From Parelaphostrongylus tenuis (Eukaryota; Nematoda; Chromadorea; Rhabditida; Metastrongylidae): a stretch of 64,000 nucleotides of DNA. The notes under the pieces were generated by a model. It had not been told where the DNA came from. It made no database searches and saw nothing but the letters and a program-made list of their open reading frames with translations. Position 1 is the stretch's first letter. Every line of letters begins with the position of its first letter. The DNA lies in the NCBI GenBank assembly GCA_019055375.1, contig JAHQIW010003651.1, positions 163,718-227,717 of the forward strand, written 5' to 3'. Both the position numbers and the translations under genes were made by a program. This document shows, piece by piece, positions 25,001 through 34,971 of the stretch.

Positions 25001-27405
25001 TGAACAAGCTAAAAACCTGCGATGGTTGATCCGACTATCATAATCGCTGGAAGATGCCAATGTGTTGTATACAACGACAACCACGAGTAGCGAATAGCAG
25101 TCAGCCACCAAAGTGTCTAAAATCATCTGCTAAAGTATAGAGACACTAGTTTGTTCGTTCTCAACTCTCTAATGTTCTCTACTTTATTCAGCTGCTTTGA
25201 TAAGCTCATCAAGATGGCAAATGACTTCGTAAAAACTATACAAACTAAGAGAGGTTTCATAAAGATGACTTCTACAGCCTGTCCTCTAGTCAACCACTAT
25301 GATTTTTCCTTCCATGTTGGTCTATCTTAGTTTTCGCATGATACGAATGAGTGTGAATGAAAAGCTTTAGCTGATAGTCCTATCGTTTTTCAAACTTTTC
25401 CTCTTACGTTAGTATCAATTTTAATCAAAATATTCGAGTTCTTGCTTCATAGTTGCTGTGAAGCTCATGGAGGCTCTTCGTATTATAAGGATAGACGGCT
25501 ACGTTAGTTCAAAGCTTGCATGACTAGTTCAGTCACAGTAGGATCGAAAGCTTTCTCGAGATTTTTCAGGATGTAGCTCCTACAGCCTACTGGATAGTAC
25601 TTTTCAGAAACCAAATTGTCAATGAAATTAAAGTTTTAGCTATCGAATGGCAACAGAAAGTCTGATAGGAGAACTCTGTGTAACGAGAATTTGAGAACTT
25701 ACTAAAAAAATATGAGATAAAGCAGTTCTTTGTACTATGGCGATACTTTAGTGTGTCTTCTTATTCTGTGAATGCGCGCTATCGTATTATTTTTCTTTTC
25801 AAACCTTGCTTGCTCACATGATATCCTTTACTCAATATTCCCTTATTACTGTTGAAGATGACTCCAGTGTGGGGTTTTCTAAACGGCAAACATTGAGCAG
25901 ATTGAGCGTTAGTCACCGATGTTGTGGAGATCTACTATTCGATAGCACGGTTCTACTAAGATTAAATTGGCTAGAGGTTTTGCATTCTGACAAATATAGT
26001 GCGAAGAGCAGAGCCAGTGTGTTAACAGGCATAAGGGAATAGTTCCTCAGTTGTTTGAGTCTCATTCTCTCTGGGCGAGGTATTTGATTTTTCACCAAAG
26101 AGAAAAGATTTCGGATTTGAAGCTTCGATTTGGCGTTGGACAGCGATCATGTTGTTCGTATGAATGGTGACATTTTGGCAAGCGTTGTTGATATTCTTCC
26201 CAAATTCTGCAGCTTGGGTTAGTACCACAGCTATTCTCTCTAGCAAATATTTTGCTACTTCTCAGCTGTGCCTTACACGTTCAGACGTCACGTGATAATT
26301 ACTCACAATTAGTGAATTTCCACGTCAACGAGCGAGTGAAAGTGTCTCTGAGAAAAGACAACTTTTGCGTCATTAAAGCAATCGTCTTTATAAGAACATA
26401 ATCTTGACTAAGCCGCTCACATCTGGTATCGAATCTGCTCATCACGGTATCTTACGGAAAAAACGGCGAATGAACCCAATTCAAGGCAGTTTTGAGGTTT
26501 CTTAGACCTGTAGTGGAAGCCTTGTTTTCTCACTTCTTTCGTCAGTGCTTGTATTTCAAGGACGAAATCAGATGAACAACAAATGGAATCTTGTCCAGCG
26601 GCTCACGATAAGGTTTTCTGATGCATAGTTGGGATGTATTGTTTACATAACCCGTCTTCATTGCGCGAATCCCAGTTCTTCTTGCAATCGGTTTGACTGC
26701 CTGCATTTATCATCGACGAGAGCGTAAGAACTTTTCTCCTGTGGACCTGGCTGCTGCTTGGAGATTCTTGTGTTCTCTGTGAACGTTACCAAATAATGGT
26801 CGAGTTGACTCTTGCTGAAGTGTTGATGTAAGGAAAGCTGGAGGGTTTCCACTCAACTGTAGAGAACGAGCTCTTTCCACAGAAATCTGCTAGTACATTT
26901 CGGAGCCGGAAGGATGAGACACTTAGCGAGATCGCGACGGGCTCGAACACGCACCGTACGCGTTATGAACGGTATCATACTGTTGCGCTATGCATTATTT
27001 CAAGTACTTTTCCAGTGAAGGGTTTCAAAATCCTCGATTTTGCTTCAATCATGTAGGTTCCATCATCTCAAAATTGCACAATATTACCTAGAAGGAATTG
27101 ATTACACTTAACTCTGAGTCGAAGCGAAATCGTGGAAACGAGCAACAACGATCACCTGCATCACAATCAGAGGAATAAGCACGGCTACATATTTCCTGTA
27201 TCTGATTAGTACGACATCAATAAAATCAGCATCGTTTGCGACTTCTCGTGAACTCCAAGTTTCGTCCAAGTGCTGACCTCAAAGTAAACGCTGTACGAAG
27301 TTCAACCGTCAGCCACTGTAATTTTACTTCATGTCTTTCGCAAATTTCACTAACCTTCACAAAAATACTTCTTGAAAAAATTTTTCTTGCAATTATTTTC
27401 CTCTT
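14092..27405 (-). CDS. TauE/SafE-type membrane permease (copy A), intact
   Basis: This is a predicted anion or sulfite/organosulfonate permease of the TauE/SafE (DUF81) class, polytopic in the membrane; the substrate is unproven. Ten exons join in phase: 27405-27355, 27277-27156, 25116-25017, 21808-21701, 21463-21354, 20576-20402, 17679-17566, 16130-15982, 14308-14230 and 14180-14092 (1,097 nt, about 365 codons). A Lys-rich cytoplasmic start is followed by a membrane helix (YRKYVAVLIPLIVMQ) and TLWWLTAIRY. The first repeat signature GMTSEGGGAVAFP comes next, and the second-half signature GGVFTAFTGSGVDICIF follows. Duplicated Gly-rich halves are typical of this family. Late helices include GSFLGSHFHR and VLASFIYVLEALAVIGFLAT. 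No stop or frameshift was found. The first exon was not located; its plus-strand counterpart encodes only about nine residues. A last exon is uncertain. Introns of up to 3.2 kb hold RTE, SINE and MITE debris. Confidence 0.85.
14751..15050 (+). mobile_element. SINE family 1 copy
   Basis: The head is intact (GCGCATGTGGCGCAGTGG, A box) and the full 3' body follows. The B-box position is mutated (GTGATTTGATCACG). It lies in a copy A intron, in the opposite orientation to transcription. Confidence 0.85.
15075..15305 (-). mobile_element. SINE family 1 copy, reversed and strongly diverged
   Basis: ATCAATGTCTGAGAAATGCATCC and the blocks that follow match the reversed family, but more weakly. It sits tail to tail with the younger copy immediately to its left, in the same copy A intron. 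Confidence 0.5.
17880..18330 (+). pseudogene. RTE-type LINE endonuclease domain remnant
   Basis: The plus strand keeps pieces of an APE-type endonuclease from a non-LTR retrotransposon. An acidic stretch with T-Y-F-T-L-S comes first, then N-I-D-W-S-G-Q-F-T-T-R-T-V-R-L-R-L. The active-site-proximal PTVVIYAPTSSYDEDEIEAF follows, then a decayed G-N-x-N-x-K-I-G-P-S-R-T-P block, where the intact family has the GDFNAKIG motif. Frameshifts and stops interrupt it. It lies in copy A's intron 17680-20401, antisense to the gene, with minus-strand RT debris immediately to its right. Confidence 0.75.
18678..19362 (-). pseudogene. RTE-type LINE reverse transcriptase remnants
   Basis: Two minus-strand pieces come from one RT family. 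At 19362-19063 are the palm-like segments YKIPLCLTFIILINDARSSW and LRELYKNFTTRRPPFY, then N-V-R-R-A-V-R-Q-D-D-A-I-S-P. This last piece is the R-x-G-V-R-Q-G-D-x-I-S-P region with its second Gly replaced. At 18869-18678 is the C-terminal ASVWGAYKRIEDVVKK and L-R-A-H-F. The catalytic F-A-D-D box between them is missing. The element is dead and lies in the sense direction inside a copy A intron. Confidence 0.8.
19905..20035 (+). repeat. tRNA-like family 2 copy
   Basis: GGGCGTCGGTTGTGCCACG, then GGGTGAAATGTGGATTCGGATCCCGT (a B-box-like end) and GCAAATGTTTTTGCAC show family 2 in the tRNA-sense orientation, as at 61.32 kb. It lies in a copy A intron. Confidence 0.6.
21048..21302. mobile_element. Palindromic MITE with about 75-bp inverted repeats
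   Basis: CATGCTTTGAGCTGTTAGG...GTACCTGTTTCGTCCTATT at the left is mirrored by AATAGGACAAAACAGGTAC...CCTAACAGCTCAAAACATG at the right. The inner GCACCCTCTTC/GAGGGTGC pair extends the arms. The loop includes GGGTGATTTATTATTCGGCG, shared with the element at 29735. It sits in a short copy A intergenic stretch between exons. Confidence 0.85.
22003..22042. repeat. (AT)n microsatellite, about 20 units
   Basis: This is a pure AT dinucleotide run in a copy A intron. Confidence 0.95.
22800..23000 (-). repeat. tRNA-like family 2 copy
   Basis: GATGTGCAAAACTTTAGCGCC, AGGTGGAACTAGAACCTGCG and CGTTACACTATTGAAG follow the layout of the 11.3 kb and 13.65 kb copies. The ends (TTTTACCGC and AAGCGC) suggest remnants of the TIR carrier. 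Confidence 0.55.
23110..24010 (+). pseudogene. RTE-type LINE reverse transcriptase remnant
   Basis: Across several frames the plus strand keeps the expected RT order. ISLLSVVYYLFTQVIVKGLT comes first, then T-F-I-D-L-x-K-A-F-D-L-V. R-E-L-Y-E-D-F follows, then a decayed F-x-A-D-G-T-I-V-I-A-S-S (the intact family has F-A-D-D here). The C-terminal M-x-x-R-N-E-L-V-S-N-A-P and FKSSEDIVKRTKNIRLRAY end it. Frameshifts and stops separate the blocks, and the second catalytic Asp is lost. It is antisense inside the copy A intron 21809-25016. Confidence 0.85.
25913..26250 (-). pseudogene. RTE-type LINE linker and RT N-terminal fragment
   Basis: The minus strand shows TQAAEFGKNINNACQNVT, which matches the A-E-A-A-E-A-G-K-S-I-R linker of the family. 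VNTLALLFALYLSECKTSSQ, the L-x-x-L-F-x-x-Y-L-S-E-C-K start of the RT domain, lies in another frame. The two pieces are in family order, with a frameshift between them. The region lies in copy A's intron 25117-27155. Confidence 0.7.
26895..26990 (-). repeat. tRNA-like repeat, separate family
   Basis: On the minus strand, GCATAGCGCAACAGTATGATA is followed by GTGCGTGTTCGAGCCCGTCG. The spacing resembles A and B boxes. Pairing of the ends is poor, so it is called a tRNA-derived repeat. Confidence 0.4.
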
Positions 27406-27714
27406 CTAGTTCCCCGAAGGTCATACCGAGATACGGGCGTTCTAAAAGCGCTCTAGAAACCAAAAACGATTGCTGAAGAACATTGCGGAAGAATTTAATT
27501 TTTTGATGTGATATCTCGTACAAATTTACACTTTCCCGGTCGAATGTTACATATCAATGGAAAATAATGATAAACGAAGCAAAATGTAGGAGTGAAATCC
27601 AGTTGCCGACTTGCAGGTTGGCAATCAATTCGAAATGTTACCGTGACAAGGCCATGGAAGTAAAAAAAAACATGTTTGAGAATAGGCTAGCCGCAGGTGG
27701 ACACAGTGCTCCTT

Positions 27715-27850
27715 AAAGTCGTTCTCTTCATTCCTTTCCTTTTTCTCTCTCAGTACCTCTCTAAATCTCTCGCTGTCATAGAAACACGAGTGCTGTCTCT
27801 ATCACTAACGTTTCTCCTCTCTGTCTCCATCGCCGACGCGGTCTTCGTCC
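27715..27850. repeat. Pyrimidine-rich tract
   Basis: The plus strand is dominated by CT runs (CTTTCCTTTTTCTCTCTC, CTCCTCTCTGTCTCC). It lies just upstream of copy A's first located exon. It could be promoter-proximal, but nothing more specific is visible. Confidence 0.4.
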
Positions 27851-28479
27851 TCATTGCCACTTTCGCTTAAGAAGACTGAGTCTTACTTCATCTTATTTTC
27901 ATGCGATTACCCTGTAGATCAAAATGAAGATAACGTGGCGTTAGTTAAACAACATAAGGAGGTAGTTACAAGCTTAGGGTGATTTGTACAAAAAAATGAA
28001 CAAGGGTGACATTAGTAATAGGAGAAATGGAAGTCCAAATGTTGCATGCGTTCAAGACGATTGTACGCCGACATTACAACACTAGCAGAAATGATGGATA
28101 ACCCTTTCAATCGATTTCGGACGAGGAAAACTATCTTTTCGACAACCACATCTCCAGATTACTGCACGAACGCAAGTCCTGTCTATTAAAACGGGTTATG
28201 GGTATGCATAAGCAATCGAAAGCTCACATATGTCTACATTGACGCAACACGGTACAATCATAATTTAACCCTTTCTTGTCAGTCGTTCATCGCAGGCGAG
28301 GTCGCGCTGGTTGCTAACGCGGCTGCCGCTGCGATCGATCTGTGGATGAAGCGGAATATCTTTGCAAAAGCGTAATTTCGTTATGAATTTCAAGTTTTAT
28401 CGCCACTAAAGGGGGTTTCGGGATTAGTGAAGAAGAGAACCATTCACAGCTATTTTCACGGTGTGATCCTAGTAATTCT

Positions 28480-28660
28480 GGCATTCAAATCACTTTTTCG
28501 TTCTCTTCTAAAAAGTAGTGGAGTACTGCACGTCTTTCTGTTATCTCGAGAATATCCTGGTTGTAGCGTTCGTTGTTCACTGCTAAAAAATGCTAGGGGG
28601 TTCTGATCGCCGCGCGCCAAGACGAGCATCACAACCACTCGGCCACGACTTCCTAATATA
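28480..28660 (-). mobile_element. SINE family 3 copy (tRNA-Ser-like head), reversed
   Basis: The minus strand reads GTCGTGGCCGAGTGGTTGTG, a near-perfect type-II (Ser/Leu) tRNA A box. GCGCGGCGATCAGAACCCCC follows, then a body shared with the copy at 31195-31415. Confidence 0.65.
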
Positions 28661-29339
28661 AGAATAGTACTGAAAAGATTTCTACAAAGCTGTTTGTGGC
28701 TGAAATGCCAAAACAATCATATAATAATGAAATGCTTGTCAAAAATGGTATTGCGCATTATAAGAGATGTCTCTTTATCGATAATGCGAAACAAGTTCTT
28801 ATTTATAGTGCACCTTAGGAGTTGATACTTCCGTAGAATTATCAAGGAGACATTCCTCCTTTGTCTTATTGGTAACGATTTTTATACATTCACTTATACT
28901 TAGCTATGATCATTATTCATCCCGTATCCTTTGTCGCTGGTTATGAGCACTAATTTTACGTGCTTTACTTATTTATTTCTAGTTCAATATGCACTCGAGA
29001 TGATTTCCTGGACCTTGTTCAGTACCCATCTCTCCAATTAGCTTCAGTGAACAGCGTATAGGTGGTTATGGGTCTCTATTAGTACATTGTAGAACTCTTT
29101 GTAAGTACAACTGCTTCTGTGCATTTGCTCCTCCACTTATATCAAAAAGTTTCAAGAGAGACAGGCCAAATTTTCGCAGGCTACTATGAAGGAGGCATAA
29201 TTATCAGTAAGTAGTAGGAAATGAAACAGAGCTCGATTATGCTATGAGTAGTACTAGGTCTTCCCATAAATTCTGGTGCTAAAGCAATAAACACTAAATT
29301 TAATAATCAGAAGTATATCCAATGTTGAAGAGTGGTGTA

Positions 29340-29425
29340 CGAAAACTTTTGCGTCAAATGGGATCAAACCCATATTCCACTCTTTCCGGGAGCGCGTGCT
29401 GAACCGATGCACTAACGAAGCCCGT
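29340..29425 (-). repeat. tRNA-like family 2 copy
   Basis: TTTTGCGTCAAATGGGATCAAACCC, then CCGGGAGCGCGTGCT and GATGCACTAACG match family 2. Confidence 0.55.
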
Positions 29426-29734
29426 GTTGACACCACTAACCAGAGGTAATTAAAATGTTCAATTACGACTTTTGAAATATGCACACCAAGCCTGGTGTCA
29501 AACTCGGATCCTCTTCAGTTGCTACGATGAAGGTCTCTCCACCGAATTCGCGTGGAAGTCCGGAGCGCAACTAGTCCTTCAAAGTGACGTTGCCGGCGCG
29601 AGAAGCAGCAAAAAAGCAACAATGTCCGCCTGGACACAAATCCAAAGCCTTTGAACAGTTGATGTTCTTGAAGGCAGTCTGTGCATCGCGTTCCAATTCA
29701 TACTTGCAAAGCAGCGAACTGCGATAAAGGCTTC

Positions 29735-30000
29735 TGATAATGCGAAAACATGTCTTGAGCCTTTTATGAGATTTGGTATGGCACCTATTTCAACACTGCA
29801 ACGCCGAGAATTTCATCACCTGACCTGCGGTGATTTGTTATCCGGCGTCGATTACTTCTTAAGTAGGGTATATCCCTGCAGAGGATCGGCTGAACCTAAA
29901 GACATCGTACTACTGATGAGCACGTAAAGGCGAAATAGGCCTGTCTAGTAGTCTATATGTGCCATACCAGACCTCAAAAAAGGCTCAAAGCATGTTTTGA
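29735..30000. mobile_element. MITE related to the 21.05 kb palindromic element
   Basis: AAAACATGTCTTGAGCCTTTTATGAG...GGTATGGC at the left and GCCATACC...AAAGGCTCAAAGCATGTTTT at the right are inverted repeats. The interior shares the GGTGATTTGTTATCCGGCGTCGATTAC block with the element at 21048-21302. Confidence 0.75.
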
Positions 30001-31190
30001 TGTTAGCAGATTATTGTTCTTTTGAGCGAAGTCTATAGAAGCAGTCGAATGAAGAAGTAAAGGCTGCGTTGAGTTGCCGTGACGCGGCAAGTATGGACAA
30101 TTTTGTTACCAAAAAACCTTAAAAAATTCCGCACAAATCAGTGTTAATTTGTTGCCTGAGAGATGGTAGAAATGTATTCAGACTGATGTGCATACTTTAA
30201 GTAGTGTTGATGAGCATTTATAACTATTTTTGGTTAATAAAATTCGGCGTTTGTTGCTCTAGTGCCAAAACTCAGGAGGAGGAGACCTAGTATCATTGTC
30301 ACTGGGTTGACACCAACGCACAAACATTGGTCAAAGCAATACATTTCCATGCCTTTACTGATTTATAGGAGTACAGTGGAGTGTAAGCTATATCAGGGAG
30401 AGGTCGATCAGTGCAGTCAGAGTAACGCCAGTCTTACGCCTTCAAATGCTTCTTCGATTACTTGTTTTCTCCTCGAACAGCCTTGCCACTGAAAATTTTC
30501 GTCAGTATTGTCTGAGATTTTCTCAGGATTGATCACGACAAAAATGTGACCGTTCCCTATTTCAAAGCCATGTTCGCCGTCTCAGAAATTCCCAGCGCAA
30601 ACATCGGGCTCAGTGACAGAGCTGATCAGCCATTACACCATCAAATGATGTTGCAAATCTAACTTTTTATCTGTACCATGTTTTCATTATCACCAAATCA
30701 TCTTAGGCTTCTTTTCTGATGTTCGTTCTTCCATTATCTGCTCAAAATTTTGAATCACCAGCATTTTACTGTGATTACCAATCCTCAATTCAATGAATGC
30801 GAGCTCTGTCAAGGCTTACTCCGGCTTCATTCTAAAATCCCCTACACGAGTTTCTTCAAGGAGTTGCACACTTTGTAAAATCTATTTTCGAATTCAACTA
30901 ATTCCAAAATCATCGAAATAAACTCACAACAAGAGTTGGAATTGCGCTGTTTTCCCACGGGTGCAGCTTTCGTTTTGGAAGTGAGTTTTTTTGGAGCACA
31001 TAAACGTCCTTTTTACTAAAAACACGTTCATATAAAGTCCTTTAATCAGAACTCGTCCTTTCGAGTAATGAATGTCTCCTAAAATCGAAGTTCTACGAGG
31101 AACAGTGAATCCAAGGTAAATTTCAAAACGACATCTAGTCCAAAAGCATTTATATACTTATTTATCTAAACAACCCGTTATCACAAGTTT
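30000..31190. other. No supported gene
   Basis: A 76-codon open frame at 30262-30492 has no convincing splice sites or family resemblance. The rest is AT-rich. Confidence 0.35.
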
Positions 31191-31194
31191 TTAT

Positions 31195-31415
31195 TGTGCG
31201 AATTGCAATAATTCTAGCATTCGATTCGTTTGTTTTCTTCTTGAATAACGTAGAATCCTGGACGAGCATGTCCCCTCGCAATCTCGAGGATAGCCTGACT
31301 GTGGCATTTCATAGAGCGTTCTTGTTTACTGCCGTAGGGTGTTAGGGGTGGAGATCTTATCACGCGCGCAGCGGCGAGAATCATAAGTAATCGGCCACGG
31401 CGTCTCGTCTAAAGA
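31195..31415 (-). mobile_element. SINE family 3 copy, reversed
   Basis: The minus strand reads ACGCCGTGGCCGATTACTTA, then CTCGCCGCTGCGCGCGTGAT, followed by the body shared with 28480-28660. This is the second copy of the tRNA-Ser-like family. Confidence 0.6.
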
Positions 31416-32147
31416 CATCATGACATACTGCATAAGTCACACCAGAAACCAAGCTTAGTATTCAGATCTGTACTCTAGAAATCCAATAACTACAAAACGT
31501 AGAAAGACTTCCAAAAAAGTTCTGAAAAATTTGTCGCTTTTCGCAATAGTGTGGTTTTCTCATTCAAACATTGTGATTTTCAGGGCACAAAATCTACTTT
31601 CTGTTCAAAAACCCCTCATAACAGTCTCTTCACTGATCTTCTTTCATTTAGTAATAATAATGTTCTCTTACCATCTATTTTCATCAAATTGGTACCATGT
31701 TCTATTTGGAGTTATAGCAAAAAAAAAAAAATTGGTTCCGAGACGCGAGTCCGTGATTGAGTAGGTGAGCGAGATGCGACACTGCGCGGAGTGGATCAAA
31801 ATGAGTAACGCAGTGCCTAAAAAATGATTGACTTTCTTTAGGTTCTCTGAGTTCCAAGCTTATTGTAAGTTGCTGTGGTGATGACCTATTCAATCAAATC
31901 CACCAAAAGGCTTATCTATCTGCGGTATATAATAAAGGATGTTTCTCAGTTGAAGAGCCAGTTTTTTAGTGGCCAATCCGTGTTTCCTTTATGAATGTTT
32001 CTATCATTGTTAGTTCTCTGAGTACATGTTTGATTTCGCAAAACAAAGTTAGTTTGATTTCTTTCGAATACTTCAAATCAATGATTACAATTCAAGTGTG
32101 ACACTGCAAGCAATAAATCTAATGTATGACAACCATTCCTATTTCAG

Positions 32148-32530
32148 AGTTATGTCCTCCGCATCCGGCAGTTCGTGGTGCAAGGGTCAGAAGCAACGAC
32201 GTTTGTCCTGGCAGGCGCCTATACTGCCAATCGGCTGTTTATGTTTCAGTGAAGAGCAAAACCAACATTGTAAGTTTGCAGAGCTGTCTCTCACTCTTCT
32301 ATTCGATCAAAATGCAGCATTCATGATTACTCTGGATAGAGCGTATCTAAATTCAGACCTAGTACATTCATCAACTCTATTTACATACGAAATGTTTCCA
32401 ACATATCAAAAATCCACTCGATTCTACATGTGACTTTCAGATAAAACTCGTGATCGTTGTGTCAACGGACGTGATGATAATGTATGACGATGGATGCGTT
32501 TACGACCTCGTTGATCTCAATTTTCAATAA
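32148..32530 (+). CDS. Last two exons of an unrecognised Cys-containing protein
   Basis: Exon 32148-32269 begins after CCTATTTCAG and ends before GTAAGT. Exon 32441-32530 begins after TGACTTTCAG and ends in TAA. Phases fit (phase 1 in, phase 0 between). The first exon encodes ELCPPHPAVRGARVR, then S-N-D-V-C-P-G-R-R-L-Y-C, with three Cys in a 41-residue, GC-richer stretch. The last exon encodes a hydrophobic strand-like segment (IKLVIVVSTDVMIMYDDG) and a short acidic tail. AATAAA at 32526-32531 overlaps the stop codon, so the 3' UTR would be very short. An alternative open frame exists through the first exon, but it does not join the second in phase. Upstream exons were not found. Function unknown; the Cys-rich part suggests an extracellular protein. 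Confidence 0.5.
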
Positions 32531-32811
32531 AACTTTTATCTCATGTTTCCAATAACAAGTTATTTTCTCAATTTTAAATGAATTGAAATTGACTGATACG
32601 CATGTGTTGACAATATGGACAGACTAGATAGGCTAATCATTTTAAAGTCTACCCAGTTCTCCCTCAATTAGTTTGATGCTGATATGATGGTACGTGGCGC
32701 ATCATGTCGCAGGCAGGTGTTCTTTGGTAATTGTCAATCTCGATGAACACGCAGTGTTACAAAAGGTAATGGAGCAGAAAAGAAAAATTTAAGGATGAGT
32801 GGAGCAAAGCG

Positions 32812-32905
32812 TTGGCCTCGGTGGTGCGGTGGTAGCATGCTGCCTCCGTTTGCGTGAAACTTAAGTACAACTACCGCCTGATTCCCAATGATTGCATCCA
32901 GTCAA
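32812..32905 (+). repeat. tRNA-Gly-like SINE head (family 4)
   Basis: GGCCTCGGTGGTGCGGTGGTAGCATGCTGCCTCCG looks like the 5' half of a tRNA-Gly. The 3' half does not fold. A relative is at 58895. Confidence 0.5.
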
Positions 32906-33479
32906 ATTTTCAGGTTTATAATTACAACATCATGACACTTTTGGAAAACAGGAAAAGCAGGGAACTCTAACATTCTAAAATCAGAGAATTCTAATATTAG
33001 ATAGGTTAGAGAGGAGATAAATTGATCAAGTCTATTTATGCGGCTCTAAATCCTCACCGGGGATTCCACCAACTTTCGGTTTACTACTGAAAGTCTTCTC
33101 TACAGTATTTTCCCTCTTTCAAAAAAAAGGAATTGGATTGAACGCACAGTGTTGTTTTTCACACAGTTCTCCACTGGTGACGACAATTTATGTTTCGTTT
33201 TCAGTGCCGTGAGAGGATCTCGTATGAGATAACTAGATGAGAAATATGGATGTGAGACGAAGTTGACGGTTCTGATATTTTGTAAATGGAATCTGTTTTC
33301 AAGGATGACAAGAGTTCCATCATCTAATTGGCATATATCGATCGTCCTGCTTTTCAAATTTTGTAAGACTCTCACATTAAATTCTATGCAACCAGCAGTT
33401 CCAGAAAGAGCGTAAAACTCAGCGTGTGAAGGCACCTTTCTTGAATTTCAAGCAAAAGGCACAGCAAAAAGCATTTTCC

Positions 33480-33660
33480 GTGGTGTGTCCTGGCAATGCT
33501 TGCTTTGTGCGATTCCATTTACGTTCTATGCAACCCGAAATTTGATAGCCTCTCATTGGCTGCTTCATTGCCCGTCGATATAGGCGGAAACGCCCGGCTT
33601 ATGAAGTACTGAGGCAGAGATTTTGCTTATTCGGCTACTGTTGTTTCTTGCAGTCTCAAT
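33480..33660. promoter_or_regulatory. GC-richer stretch with CCAAT-like box
   Basis: CTCTCATTGGCTGC (a reversed CCAAT box) is followed by GTCGATATAGGCGGAAACGCC, which stands out from the AT-rich surroundings. It may be a promoter or the end of a repeat. There is no supported gene on either side to assign it to. Confidence 0.2.
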
Positions 33661-34254
33661 TATAGCTAGCAGATAGCCGTCACCATTGACGACCATTCGT
33701 AGGCTCTTGTAAATAAATAGGTGATGAATAGCGATCTTCTGAACCGTTCATACCAAGATGGTGATGATCCCGGAATTGGTCTACGCTCAGATAGACTTCT
33801 GGATAAAAACGTCCGATTTCTTCTCAGTTTTATAGACACTGGTGGGAAATGAACATTCCACTGTTTATTACGATTCGACATCCAAAATTACCTCCCAGCT
33901 ATGATAAAGAGCTAGACCTTTAGTAGGGTGGTAGTACTGACAGTATAATGTTGATATTATGACGATGTGCAGAAATATACCGAGTGAAATAGCCAAGATG
34001 GAGTTATAGACTCTAGAAACACAGATTAGGAACCAAGATGAGAGCATTTTTCGATAAGGCCAACTACTCAAGGAATGAGTGATCGCTGTTTATATCCGTC
34101 ATATGATAAGCGGAGTTATTAGTACTAAAGTTGTAAGAGGAATATAAAGTTATAGATATAGCATGCAGGCAGGTGGAGATGGTACATATTGAGTTGTCTC
34201 AAAATTTCATTCGCATTATTATTATATTCTGATTTTCGTCACCAAAGAGTTATT

Positions 34255-34920
34255 GGCCAAAGGCTGTGGATAGAAAGATGTTGGCCAAGGCACTACTATT
34301 GATCGGGTTGTGAACCACTTATTCAAACGCTTCGACAGGCAATCTGAGCTGTCAAAGTCAACTTAATTCTGGCCGGCCAGTCACCATTGACGGTGACCCG
34401 TTGCTACACGAGTTAAAAGTACGTCCAAGTGCTACTATGAGAGATTTGGAGCAGACACTTGGATACGATCGTAGCACCATCGCTCGTCATCTACCGCAAA
34501 GTGATGTCTTAATAGACACCCAGGCATTAACCAATTATGAGCATGCTGCACGCGTGACTATCTGTAAAAGTCTTCTGCTGCGACCGCACAGGTCAGACTT
34601 TCTCATGTTGATTATCACAATGGGGATGAGATCTGATTTTATTGCGAAAACGACACGCGTCGCACCTACTGACTGCCTCGCAACAATGACGCGTCAGCTC
34701 AACCAAAGCTCAAGTTCCTTTTTGGAAGACTAGGTTCTCAATTTTCTGGGATTGGCACAACATGCTGCTTTGAAAACTGCTAGACAGCAATCAGTGCCGA
34801 CATCTACGAGAAACAACTATGGAAGTCGGTTGCAGCAATGCGAGAGAAATGCGTCCAAAACGACTCAATGTTGCCGCCCTTCTCCAGAATAATGTTTACC
34901 TCATCAGGTCATCAAAAATC
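34255..34920 (+). pseudogene. Mariner transposase remnant
   Basis: The plus strand keeps T-T-I-D-R-V-V-N-H-L-F-K-R-F, then R-P-V-T-I-D. The second HTH follows as PSATMRDLEQTLGYDRSTIA and R-H-L. Later come ICKSLLLRPHRSDFL and a tail with W-D-W-H-N. In the family the D-E-S/K-W catalytic block should follow the LLLRPHR segment, but here it is unrecognisable. Frameshifts and stops occur. An AT microsatellite abuts the right end. Confidence 0.75.
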
Positions 34921-34923
34921 ATC

Positions 34924-34924
<1 letters not shown>

Positions 34925-34966
<42 letters not shown>
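34925..34966. repeat. (TA)n microsatellite
   Basis: A pure TA run of about 20 units lies immediately downstream of the mariner remnant. Confidence 0.95.

Positions 34967-34969
<3 letters not shown>

Positions 34970-34971
<2 letters not shown>

Noticed and set aside
28456..28716. Minus-strand 86-codon frame
   Set aside because: It coincides with the tRNA-Ser-like SINE copy.
33100..34071. Three minus-strand frames of 67-111 codons
   Set aside because: I could not connect them by splice sites, and no family is recognisable; they were left as unresolved.
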